46,446 nt of DNA from an uncultured Jannaschia sp. (GTDB lineage Bacteria > Pseudomonadota > Alphaproteobacteria > Rhodobacterales > Rhodobacteraceae). Numbering within the stretch: the first letter of the stretch is position 1; each line of letters opens with the position of its first letter. The notes below the pieces were generated by a model. It was not told the origin of the DNA. It worked only from the letters and a program-made list of their open reading frames with translations, and made no database searches. The DNA is taken from contig NZ_CANLTQ010000023.1 of assembly GCF_947494025.1 (NCBI RefSeq), forward strand, positions 1 through 46,446, written 5' to 3'. A program made the translations under genes and the position numbers. This document shows positions 8,341 to 16,047 of the stretch, piece by piece.

Positions 8341-9318
8341 TCAAAGCGGATGCCAGCACGCGACCCTGTGGCCGGGCGCGATCTCCGCGAGGGGCGGGGC
8401 CTCGGCGCGGCAATGCCCGGTCGCGCGGGGGCACCGGGCCGCGTAGACGCAACCGGCATTCGGCTGTGCCATGTCCGGCGCCGCAGCGGGCGGGGCGCTC
8501 CGCCGCCGCAGCCGCTGCGCGGGCGGGTCGGGGACCGGCACGGCGGACAGCAGCGCCTCGGTATAGGGATGGCGCGGATTGTCGTAGATCGCGTCGCGCC
8601 CCGCGATCTCCATCATGCAGCCGCCGTAGAGGATCGCCACGCGGTGCGAGATATGGCGGACGACCGCGAGGTCGTGGGCGATGAACAGGTAGCTCAGCCC
8701 CTCCTGCCGCTGGATGTCCTGCATCAGGTTCACGACCTGCGCGCGCACGGAAACGTCGAGGGCGGAGACCGGCTCGTCGGCGACCACGAGGCCGGGGCGG
8801 AGCGCGAGGGCGCGGGCGATGCCCACGCGCTGGAGCTGACCGCCCGAGAACGCGTGCGGAAAACGCGCCCCGGAATCGGCGGGCAGGCCGACCTTTTCGA
8901 GCAGCGCCGCCACGCGGTCCCGCATCTCGGCGCGCGAGGCGGCGCGGCGATGGACCAGAAGCGGCTCCCCCACGATGTCGGCGATCCGCATCCGCGGGTT
9001 CAGACTGGTGAACGGGTCCTGCAGGATCAGCTGCATCTCCGCGCGCAGCCGCCGCAGGGCGGGGCCGCTCGCATGGGTGATGTCGGTGCCGCGGAACAGG
9101 ATGCGGCCGCCCGAGGTCTCGACCCGGCGCAGGATGGCGCGACCGGCGGTGGTCTTGCCGGAGCCGGACTCCCCCACGAGGCCCAGCGTCTCTCCGGGTT
9201 CGATCTCGAAGCCGATGCGGCGGAGCGCGGGGACCTGGCGCCGGCGCGGCCAGAGCCCGCCCCGATCCGTCACCGTGTAATCGACGCTGAGATCCTCGAC
9301 CGCGAGGGTGGGGGTCAT
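8341..9318 (-). CDS. Oligopeptide/dipeptide ABC transporter ATP-binding protein, DppF/OppF-like
   Basis: A 325-residue ATPase, the second NBD of a peptide-type importer. Walker A is GESGSGKTTAGRAIL, Q-loop LILQDPFTSLNPRM, signature FSGGQLQRVGIARALA, and Walker B LVVADEPVSALDVSV. The oligopeptide C-terminal domain with Cys residues (CVYAARCPRATGHC), typical of OppD/F and DppD/F, is present. The start ATG 9318 overlaps the stop of the upstream dppD-like gene (ATGA). An upstream in-frame extension is a shadow of that gene. It is the last gene of a five-gene minus-strand operon and converges on the sugar-importer operon across about 220 bp. Confidence 0.93.
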   Translation of the reverse strand: MTPTLAVEDLSVDYTVTDRGGLWPRRRQVPALRRIGFEIEPGETLGLVGESGSGKTTAGRAILRRVETSGGRILFRGTDITHASGPALRRLRAEMQLILQDPFTSLNPRMRIADIVGEPLLVHRRAASRAEMRDRVAALLEKVGLPADSGARFPHAFSGGQLQRVGIARALALRPGLVVADEPVSALDVSVRAQVVNLMQDIQRQEGLSYLFIAHDLAVVRHISHRVAILYGGCMMEIAGRDAIYDNPRHPYTEALLSAVPVPDPPAQRLRRRSAPPAAAPDMAQPNAGCVYAARCPRATGHCRAEAPPLAEIAPGHRVACWHPL

Positions 9319-10286
9319 GGCGCCACCTCCGCCCAGGCCGCCGCGCCCGCCCGCCAGCAGGCCGCCCGACCGGTATCCGTGGCCGCGAAGGGGGGCGGCG
9401 CGAGGCAGGCCGCGTCGGCGATCGGGCAGCGCGGCCGGAACGGGCAGCCCGCGGGCGGCGCGCGGAGCGAGGGCGGCGCGCCGTCGATGGCGACGAGGCG
9501 CTCCGTCCGGTTGTCGAGCCCGGGCGTCGCGCGCAGGAGGCCCTGTGTGTAGGGATGTGCGGGGTTCGCGAAAAGAGCGTCGATTTCGCCCGTCTCCACG
9601 ACGCGACCCGCATACATGACCGCGACCCGGTGGCACAGCCCCGCGACGACGCCCAGGTCGTGGGTGATGAGGATGACGGCGAGCCCACGGCGGGCCTGCA
9701 ATCCTGCGAGGAGGTCGAGAATCTCCGCCTGCACCGTGACGTCGAGCGCGGTGGTCGGCTCATCGGCGATCAGGAGCGCGGGCTCGCAGGCGAGGGCCAG
9801 TGCGAGCGCGACGCGCTGCAGGATGCCGCCCGAAAGTTCGTGCGGATACTGGTCGAGGCGCCGCGCGGGCGCGGAGAGCGCGACCTCCGCCAGAAGCTCG
9901 GCGGCCCGGTCGCGGGCGGCGCGGCGGGACAGGCCGTGGTGATGGCGCAGCGTCTCGACGAGCTGCGCGCCGATCGTCATCAGCGGATTGAGCGACTGCA
10001 TCGGGTCCTGGAACACGCAGGCGATCTCCCGGCCGCGCAGTCCCGCCGCGTCGCCGAGCGGACGGCCCCGCCAGAGGATCTCGCCGCCCGTCACCCGACC
10101 CGGCAGCGGCAGGAGGCCCAGCATCGCCTGCGCCGAGACGCTCTTGCCCGAACCGGATTCGCCCACGATGCCCAGCGTCTCCCCCGCCGCGACCTCCAGC
10201 GAGACGTCGGAAACGGCCCGCACGAGCCCCGCGCGGGTGGGGAAAACGACGCGGAGGTCGCGCACAGCGAGGAGCGGCGCGGTCAC
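9315..10286 (-). CDS. Oligopeptide/dipeptide ABC transporter ATP-binding protein, DppD/OppD-like
   Basis: A 323-residue ATPase, first NBD of the peptide-type importer. Walker A is GESGSGKSVSAQAMLG and Q-loop FQDPMQSLNPLMTIG. The signature is LSGGILQRVALALALA, where ILQ departs slightly from the usual MRQ. Walker B is LLIADEPTTALDVTV. The C-terminal Cys motif is CPFRPRCPIADAAC. The start GTG 10286 forms a GTGA overlap with the stop of the upstream permease. Its partner is the DppF-like ATPase downstream. Confidence 0.92.
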   Translation of the reverse strand: MTAPLLAVRDLRVVFPTRAGLVRAVSDVSLEVAAGETLGIVGESGSGKSVSAQAMLGLLPLPGRVTGGEILWRGRPLGDAAGLRGREIACVFQDPMQSLNPLMTIGAQLVETLRHHHGLSRRAARDRAAELLAEVALSAPARRLDQYPHELSGGILQRVALALALACEPALLIADEPTTALDVTVQAEILDLLAGLQARRGLAVILITHDLGVVAGLCHRVAVMYAGRVVETGEIDALFANPAHPYTQGLLRATPGLDNRTERLVAIDGAPPSLRAPPAGCPFRPRCPIADAACLAPPPFAATDTGRAACWRAGAAAWAEVAP

Positions 10287-11257
10287 TGCGCCCGTCCGGC
10301 AAGCGCCCGCGCGGCACGGGACCAGCCGAACCGCTTCTCGCGCTCGCGCGGGTCGGTGGTGACGCGCAGCCATCCCGCGAAGAGGTTCACCCCCAGCACC
10401 GTGACCGCGATGGCGAGACCCGGAAAGGTCACGAGCCACCACGCCACGAACACGTAGTCCCGCCCGCTCGCCACATCGAGGCCCCAGCTCGTCGCGGGCG
10501 GCTGCACGCCGAGGCCCAGGAACGAGATCGCGGCCTCGGCCAGGACGACGTTTGTGAATTCGAGGATCGCCACGGTCAGGAGCGGCGAGACGAGGTTCGG
10601 CAGGATATGGCGCCACAGGATCCGCACCGGCCCGCAGCCCACGATCTCCGCCGCCTCCACATAGGGCGCGCTGCGGAGCGACAGCACGGTGCCGCGCACG
10701 AGGCGCGCGTAGATCATCCAGTTGGTGATGGCGAGCACGACCACGATGGTCAGAAGGCTCGGGCCGACCACGGACACGATGAGCAGAATAAGGAGCACCC
10801 CGGGAAACGAGACCTGGATGTCGACGAGCCGCATGAGCACGGCATCCGTGCGCCCGCCCGCGTAGCCCGCCACAAGCCCCACGAGCACGCCGAACGATCC
10901 CGACAGGAGCACCACCGCGACGCCCACGAGAAGCGTGGCGCGGGCGCCCCAGATGATCCGGCTGAGCACGTCGCGGCCGAGCGCGTCGGTGCCGAGCAGG
11001 TGCGCGGGATCCCCCCGCGCCAGCCAGGCCGGCGGGGCCAGCCGGGCGAGCACGGATTGCGCGGCCGGATCGTGGGGCGCGATCCACGGCGCGAGCAGGG
11101 CCATGCCGACCACGCCGAGGAGGAGCAGGAGCCCGATCAGGCCGGGCACGTCCTCGCCCAGCTCGGCCGCCATCGCCCGCGCCCGCCGGCCGCGTCCCTC
11201 GGAGAAGGCGGGATCAGCCAAGGCCGATCCGGGGGTCGACGAGCTTGAAGACGACAT
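10283..11257 (-). CDS. Oligopeptide/dipeptide ABC transporter permease, DppC/OppC-like
   Basis: A permease of up to 324 residues with the DppC N-terminal signature PHDPAAQ and LLGTDALGRDVLSRIIWGAR. The coupling loop is YVEAAEIVGCGPVRILWRHI, followed by LPNLVSPLLTVAILEF. About six membrane helices are present. The start is uncertain. ATG 11257 overlaps the dppB-like gene by about 40 bases and gives a low-complexity Ser-rich leader. TTG 11221 (in a TTGGCTGA overlap) and ATG 11173 are alternatives, and I lean toward TTG 11221 on spacing. It forms the membrane channel with the DppB-like protein. Confidence 0.9.
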   Translation of the reverse strand: MSSSSSSTPGSALADPAFSEGRGRRARAMAAELGEDVPGLIGLLLLLGVVGMALLAPWIAPHDPAAQSVLARLAPPAWLARGDPAHLLGTDALGRDVLSRIIWGARATLLVGVAVVLLSGSFGVLVGLVAGYAGGRTDAVLMRLVDIQVSFPGVLLILLIVSVVGPSLLTIVVVLAITNWMIYARLVRGTVLSLRSAPYVEAAEIVGCGPVRILWRHILPNLVSPLLTVAILEFTNVVLAEAAISFLGLGVQPPATSWGLDVASGRDYVFVAWWLVTFPGLAIAVTVLGVNLFAGWLRVTTDPREREKRFGWSRAARALAGRAQ

Positions 11258-12134
11258 CGAGCAGGATGTTCACCAGAACGATCAGCACGGCCACGGTGTA
11301 GACGATGGCCTGCACCAGGAACAGGTCGCCGCGCTGCAACGCCTGGATCGCGACGAGCCCCATGCCGGGCCAGGCGAAGACCGTCTCCACCACCACGGTG
11401 TAGCCGGCAAGCGCGAGGACCAGCTCCCACCCCACGAGCGTCAGGAACGGGACGAGCGTGTTGCGCAGCGCATGGCCCACGAGGACGCGCGACCGGGGCA
11501 GGCCGCGGGCGAGGGCGGTGCGGATATAGGGGCGGTTCAGCTCCTCCATGATCTGCGAGCGCACGAAGAGCGTCATCCGCGCGAAGGGCACCAGCGCCAG
11601 CGTCACCGCCGGCAGCACGAGATGCGCGGGCGTGCCCATCCCGGAGGTCGGCAGCACGGGGATCGCGACCGCGAAAAGCACGATAAGCAGAAGGCCGACC
11701 CAGAATTGCGGCATGGACAGGCCCGCGAGGCTGATCCCCGTGACGACGCGGTCGAGAAGGCCGCCGGGCCGCCCCGCGGCCAGCAGGCCCGCGGGCAGCG
11801 CGAGGATTATCGCGAGCCCGAGCCCCGCGCCGATCAGCAGCAGGCTGTTCGGCAGCCGTTCCAGCACGACCGCCATCGCGGGGCGGCGCTGCCACGTGCT
11901 TTCGCCGAAATCGAACCGCAGCAGCTCGCCCACGAATTGCATGAATTGCGCGGGCAGGGGGCGGTCGAGGCCGAGCTCGGCAGCAAAGGCCGCGCGCTGT
12001 TCCGCGGAGGCGGAGAGCGGCAGCATCAGGTCGACCGGGTTGCCGAAGACGCGGGTGACCACGAAGACCGTGAAGGTGACCCCGAGGACGACCAGCGCCC
12101 CCTGCAGGAGGCGCCGGAGCAGAAAGGCCGCCAT
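11214..12134 (-). CDS. Oligopeptide/dipeptide ABC transporter permease, DppB/OppB-like
   Basis: A 306-residue inner-membrane permease. The N-terminus MAAFLLRRLLQGALVVLGVT is the typical DppB first helix. FVTRVFGNPVDLM follows, then the coupling region YIRTALARGLPRSRVLVGHA and the C-terminal VDPRIGLG. It starts seven bases after the binding-protein stop, so the genes are co-transcribed. Together with the DppC-like permease it makes the translocation path. Confidence 0.92.
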   Translation of the reverse strand: MAAFLLRRLLQGALVVLGVTFTVFVVTRVFGNPVDLMLPLSASAEQRAAFAAELGLDRPLPAQFMQFVGELLRFDFGESTWQRRPAMAVVLERLPNSLLLIGAGLGLAIILALPAGLLAAGRPGGLLDRVVTGISLAGLSMPQFWVGLLLIVLFAVAIPVLPTSGMGTPAHLVLPAVTLALVPFARMTLFVRSQIMEELNRPYIRTALARGLPRSRVLVGHALRNTLVPFLTLVGWELVLALAGYTVVVETVFAWPGMGLVAIQALQRGDLFLVQAIVYTVAVLIVLVNILLDVVFKLVDPRIGLG

Positions 12135-12141
12135 CCGCGCG

Positions 12142-13617
12142 CTACTCCGTGACCACCATCTCCTTGATGAGGAGCTTGGCGTCGGTGCGGGGCTGCCATT
12201 CCATCCGCTCGGACATGCCGTAGATGTCCTGCAGGTTGAACAGCGGCACCGTGTAGTTCAGCTCGTGCCCGCGCCGGAACACCTCGTCGTAGAGGTCTTG
12301 CCGCGCCGCGTTGTCGGTCGTCACCCGCGCCTCGTCGATCATCGCCGCCATCTCCGCGTCCGAGTTCGACGCCGCGGCCCCGTCCATGTGGTAGATGAAG
12401 GACGCCTCCCGGTCGGCGTCCAGAAGCTCGTTCGAGTTCGCGATGAAGATCGAGTCGGGCCGCGGGCCGTCGCCCATCAGGCTGTCGAGGTATTGCGAGA
12501 ACTCCTGGATCTGCACCTCCGGCACGAGGCCGGTCTCCGCCCAGTAGCCCGCGACCGCCTCGATCTGCTCGCGGTCCTTCAGCCAGCGGCCGGATTCGCC
12601 CACGACCTGGATGGTCTGCCCCGTCGCGCCCGCCTCCTCGATCAGCGCGCGCGCCCGCTCCGGGTCGTAGGGGTAGCTCTCGAGGTCGTCGTTGAAGCCG
12701 AAGGCGGCGGGATTGACGTGATGGCCCTGCGCGATGCCGGCATAGCCCTGGAACAACGCCTCCACCATCGCCTCGCGGTCGATGGCGAGGTTGAGCGCCT
12801 CGCGCACCTTCGGGTCCGAGGTCAGCTCGTTGTCGGTGCCCAGCACGAAGACCGACGTCTCCAGCCCGTCGACGGCGGCGAATTTCGGCACGGTCCGCGT
12901 GAACTCGGGCAGGAGGTTGGTGATCACGTCGAACTCGCCCGCCATCAGGCCCGAAAGCCGCGTCCCCGCCTCGCCCACGAAGCGGTAGGTCGCTTCCTCC
13001 ACGTCCGGCGCCGCGCCCCAGTAATCAGGGTTGCGCTCCAGCGTGATGCTTTCGCCGCGCGACCAGTCGGCGAAGCGGTAGGGTCCGGTCCCCACCGGCG
13101 CCGCAGCGAGATCGCCCTCCACGGCGTAGCCCGGCGGGATCATCTTCATCCAGTACATCCGCGACGGCAGGATCGGATCGGGCCCGTCGGTCAGGATCCG
13201 GACCGTCATGTCGTCCACCTTTTCCGCGCCGGCGATGGTGCCGAAATAGGCCATCTGCTCGGAATTGTTCCCGGGGTCGATGATGCGCTCGACACTCGCC
13301 ACCACCGCGTCGGCGTCGAACGGTTCGCCGTTGTGGAAGGTGACGCCCTCGCGCAGCGCGAACTCCCACGTGGTCTCGTCGACCTGCGTCGCTTCCGTGG
13401 CCAGTCCGGGCTCGAGCGCGCCCTCCGGCGTGCGCGCCATCAGCGTTTCGTAGATGTTGTCGTTGACCTGCCGTTCGCCGCCGTCGTCGCGCAGCTGCGG
13501 GTCGAGGGTGGAGGGCTCGGAGCCGATCGCGATGGCGATCGACTGCGCCTGCGCCCCGCCCGCGAGGAGGGCCAGCATCCCGGTCGTGGCGCATAGGCGC
13601 CGGATCGTCGTGTTCAT
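12142..13617 (-). CDS. Peptide/nickel-type ABC transporter substrate-binding protein, DppA/OppA-like
   Basis: A 491-residue family 5 solute-binding protein. The start ATG 13617 gives a clean signal peptide (MNTTIRRLCATTGMLALL then AGGAQAQ). The 35 residues readable upstream lack signal-peptide character. Family motifs include GSEPSTLDPQL, NDNIYETLMARTPEG, WEFALREGVTFHNGEPFDADAV and YRFADWSRGESITLERNPDYW. Members bind di/oligopeptides, but many alphaproteobacterial paralogues bind opines, glutathione or sugars, so the ligand is open. The neighbouring DadA-like oxidase suggests an amino-acid-containing substrate. It is the first gene of the operon, with a dyad-containing divergent promoter region upstream. 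Confidence 0.93.
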   Translation of the reverse strand: MNTTIRRLCATTGMLALLAGGAQAQSIAIAIGSEPSTLDPQLRDDGGERQVNDNIYETLMARTPEGALEPGLATEATQVDETTWEFALREGVTFHNGEPFDADAVVASVERIIDPGNNSEQMAYFGTIAGAEKVDDMTVRILTDGPDPILPSRMYWMKMIPPGYAVEGDLAAAPVGTGPYRFADWSRGESITLERNPDYWGAAPDVEEATYRFVGEAGTRLSGLMAGEFDVITNLLPEFTRTVPKFAAVDGLETSVFVLGTDNELTSDPKVREALNLAIDREAMVEALFQGYAGIAQGHHVNPAAFGFNDDLESYPYDPERARALIEEAGATGQTIQVVGESGRWLKDREQIEAVAGYWAETGLVPEVQIQEFSQYLDSLMGDGPRPDSIFIANSNELLDADREASFIYHMDGAAASNSDAEMAAMIDEARVTTDNAARQDLYDEVFRRGHELNYTVPLFNLQDIYGMSERMEWQPRTDAKLLIKEMVVTE

Positions 13618-13664
13618 GTCCTGTGGTCCCCCGTCGGTGCGCGGCGGCTTCGCTGGCCGTCGCT

Positions 13665-13714
13665 CTTCGTTTGAGGGAAAGATTGGCCCCGCCCCCGTTT
13701 CATTGTCAACGAAG
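13665..13714. promoter_or_regulatory. Inverted repeat and possible promoter in the dppA/SDR divergent region
   Basis: CTTCGTTTGA (13665-13674) and TCAACGAAG (13706-13714) form an interrupted dyad; the left arm has one extra T. On the minus strand TTGACA (13709-13704) with AATCTT (13684-13679, 19-base spacer) is a weak sigma-70-like promoter for the transporter operon. It lies between the arms, as expected of an operator. Confidence 0.35.
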
Positions 13715-13772
13715 CATGGCATCCTCCGCGTCCGGGCGGTGCGAATGCCGCCGAAACGGGCAGGAGGCGCGC

Positions 13773-14534
13773 ATGGTGGAACGCAAACGGGTCGTCGTCG
13801 TCACCGGGGCGAGCAGCGGCATCGGCGCGGCGACCGCGCGCCGGATCGCCGCGCCGGGCCTGTCGCTCCTGCTCCACGCGCGGCAGAACCGGGCGGGGCT
13901 GGAGCGGGTCGCGGCGGAGGTCCGGCAGGCCGGCGCCGCGGCCGAGCTCTGCCTCGGCGATCTCGGCGACCCTTCCGTGCCGCAAGCAATCATCGCGACG
14001 GCCCGTGCGGCGTTCGGGCGGGTGGACGGGATCGTCAGCAATGCCGGGCAAGCGCAGCGCGTCGCCGTGGCCGAGCTCGCGCCGGAGGATCTCGCGGATG
14101 CCTTCGCTGCGATGCCGGTGGCCTTTCTGCGTCTGGCGCAGGCGGCCCTGCCCGACCTCCGCGCCTCGCCCTCCGGCCGCGTGGTGGCGGTCAGCTCCTT
14201 CGTGGCGCATCGTTTCGGCGTGGCGGGCATGTGCTTCCCGGCCACGGCCGCCGCCAAGGCCGCGTTGGAGGCGCTGGCGAAGTCGCTGGCGGTGGAGCTC
14301 GCCCCCGCCGGGGTCACGGTGAATTGCGTCGTGCCGGGCTTCACGCGCAAGGACGCGGCCGGGCACGCGGCGACGACGGCCGGCGCGATGGAGGACGCGG
14401 CGGCAGCGATCCCCGCGGGCCGCATCGGGGAGCCGGACGACGCCGCAAGCGCGATCGCCTACCTTCTTTCCGAGGGCGCCGCCCATGTGACCGGCGCCGT
14501 GCTCCATGTCGATGGCGGCCTCATGCTCCGCTGA
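13773..14534 (+). CDS. SDR-family NAD(P)-dependent oxidoreductase with altered active-site motif
   Basis: A 253-residue classical-length short-chain dehydrogenase. The nucleotide-binding motif is TGASSGIG near residue 10, a cofactor-side motif is SNAGQAQR, and a catalytic-Ser segment is VAVSSFVAH. The end is ITGA-like (HVTGAVLHVDGG). The usual YxxxK is not present. At that position the sequence reads CFPATAAAKAALEAL, so Thr158 replaces Tyr and Lys162 is kept. The enzyme may be catalytically altered. ATG 13773 is chosen for its strong AGGAGG (13762-13767); the longer frame upstream is unsupported. It is divergent from the peptide importer and convergent with the DadA-like gene. Substrate unknown. 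Confidence 0.9.
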   Translation: MVERKRVVVVTGASSGIGAATARRIAAPGLSLLLHARQNRAGLERVAAEVRQAGAAAELCLGDLGDPSVPQAIIATARAAFGRVDGIVSNAGQAQRVAVAELAPEDLADAFAAMPVAFLRLAQAALPDLRASPSGRVVAVSSFVAHRFGVAGMCFPATAAAKAALEALAKSLAVELAPAGVTVNCVVPGFTRKDAAGHAATTAGAMEDAAAAIPAGRIGEPDDAASAIAYLLSEGAAHVTGAVLHVDGGLMLR

Positions 14535-14569
14535 CGCTGCTTCGTCCTTGCCTTCCAACCATCCCTGCC

Positions 14570-14584
14570 GGGGGCTCCGCCCCC
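14570..14584. terminator. Bidirectional hairpin between convergent genes
   Basis: GGGGGC-TCC-GCCCCC is a perfect 6-bp GC stem with a 3-base loop, lying between the ends of the SDR gene (14534) and the DadA-like gene (14620). It lacks a clear T-tract, so termination efficiency is uncertain. Confidence 0.55.
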
Positions 14585-14619
14585 GTCGCGGGCGCTGGTC
14601 GGGTCGAAAGGCCGACCCG

Positions 14620-15930
14620 TCAGCGCGTCGCGGCCTCGCGGAAGCGACGTGGCGAGAAGGGGTCGAGGGGCACGTCCGGCCGTTTCCCGTCGAGCAGGTC
14701 GGCGACGAGACGGCCGGTCACGGGTCCGGTGCTGAGCCCGATATGGCCGTGCCCGAAGGCGTAGACGACGCGCGGCGTTTTCGTCGCGACGCCGATCACC
14801 GGCAGGCTGTCCGGCGTAGACGGCCGGCTGCCCATCCAGATCTCGCCGGCGCTTTCGGGCGCGAAGGGCAGGGATTGCCCGGCATCGGCGAAGGCCCCGT
14901 GGATCTGGGCGTGATCGGGCGGATCGTCCGGCCGGGCGAGCTCCACGCCGGAGGTGACGCGGATCCGTCCGTCCATGGGCGCCATGACGAAGCCGCCCGC
15001 CGCGTCGTGGACCGGGCGCGTCAGCGTGGCGTTGCCCGCGAGCGCGACCTCGCGGTGGTAGCCGCGCTCGGCGGCGAGGGGGATGCGGTCGCCCGCCGGC
15101 AGGGCGAGCGGCGCGGAGCGGGCGCCCGCCGCGACCACCGCATGCGCCGCCCGGCATTCGCCCGCCGAAACGTAGAGCGTCACCCCGTCCGTGGTGGCGG
15201 CGAGTGCGCGGACCGGCGCGCGCAACCGCGTGCCGCCGCGTTCGAGGAACGCGCGCTCCATCCGGTCGAGCAGGTCGCCGGGCGTGTGGATGGAGGCCGA
15301 GTCCGTCGCGAGGAGCCCGCAGGCGTAGCGCCGCGCAAGGTGGGGCTCGATCTCGGCGATCGCGTCCGCCGAGAGCGCCTCGGTCGCGACACCGTGTTCG
15401 CGCAGGATCTCGCGCTCGAGCGCGGCGCCGCCGAGGCCGCCCTCCTCGCGCCAGACCCGCAGATAGCCGTGACGGCGGATGCGATGCGCGCAGCCGAGAT
15501 CCGCCGCCAGGGCCTCGTGCGCGGCGAGGCTGGCCGCGACCAGCGGGGCCAGCGCGCGGGCCGCCTGCCGCCAGGCGGCTTCGTTGCAGAGGCGCAGGAA
15601 TCGCGCGGCCCACGGCGCGGCGGCGGGCAGGGCGCCCGGACGGATCCGCACCGCCGGATCCCGACCGAGGAGGTAGCGCGGCAGGCGACCGACGAGGCCG
15701 GGCCCCGCGACCGGCAGGATGGAGCCGAGGCTGACGACGCCGGCATTGCCGAAGGAGGCGCGCCCCCGGGGATCGTCCGGCGCGATGAGCGCGACGCGAC
15801 GGCCCCTGCGCTGAACCTCCAGCGCGACCGCCAGCCCGACGATCCCCGCGCCGAGCACCGCTACGTCGGTGTCCGGTCCGGGCGTCACGGCCGCGCGCGT
15901 CGAGGCCGCGGCCTGCGGACCGCGCGGCAT
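14620..15930 (-). CDS. FAD-dependent oxidoreductase, DadA-like (D-amino acid dehydrogenase family)
   Basis: A 436-residue DAO-superfamily flavoenzyme. The dinucleotide-binding motif is VAVLGAGIVGLAVALEVQRRG (about residues 23-43). Next is SFGNAGVVSLGSILPVAGPG, typical of DadA. Late motifs are WMGSRPSTPDSLPVIGVA and YAFGHGHIGLSTGPVTGRLV, which close the FAD and substrate site. The family oxidatively deaminates D-amino acids, or secondary amines such as opines and sarcosine, to keto acids. GTG near residue 15 is an alternative start that drops an Ala/Arg-rich leader. It may process an amino-acid product brought in by the adjacent peptide-type importer, but it has its own promoter region. Confidence 0.88.
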   Translation of the reverse strand: MPRGPQAAASTRAAVTPGPDTDVAVLGAGIVGLAVALEVQRRGRRVALIAPDDPRGRASFGNAGVVSLGSILPVAGPGLVGRLPRYLLGRDPAVRIRPGALPAAAPWAARFLRLCNEAAWRQAARALAPLVAASLAAHEALAADLGCAHRIRRHGYLRVWREEGGLGGAALEREILREHGVATEALSADAIAEIEPHLARRYACGLLATDSASIHTPGDLLDRMERAFLERGGTRLRAPVRALAATTDGVTLYVSAGECRAAHAVVAAGARSAPLALPAGDRIPLAAERGYHREVALAGNATLTRPVHDAAGGFVMAPMDGRIRVTSGVELARPDDPPDHAQIHGAFADAGQSLPFAPESAGEIWMGSRPSTPDSLPVIGVATKTPRVVYAFGHGHIGLSTGPVTGRLVADLLDGKRPDVPLDPFSPRRFREAATR

Positions 15931-16047
15931 GACCCGCGCGGGGCGGGCATTCGGGACAAGGGTACGACCGGCGCCATGGGCGATCTGAAGACCGCCGGGG
16001 CCGGTTTGTCAAATCGCCCGGCGGCGCGGCCGGCGGGGCAGGGCGGT

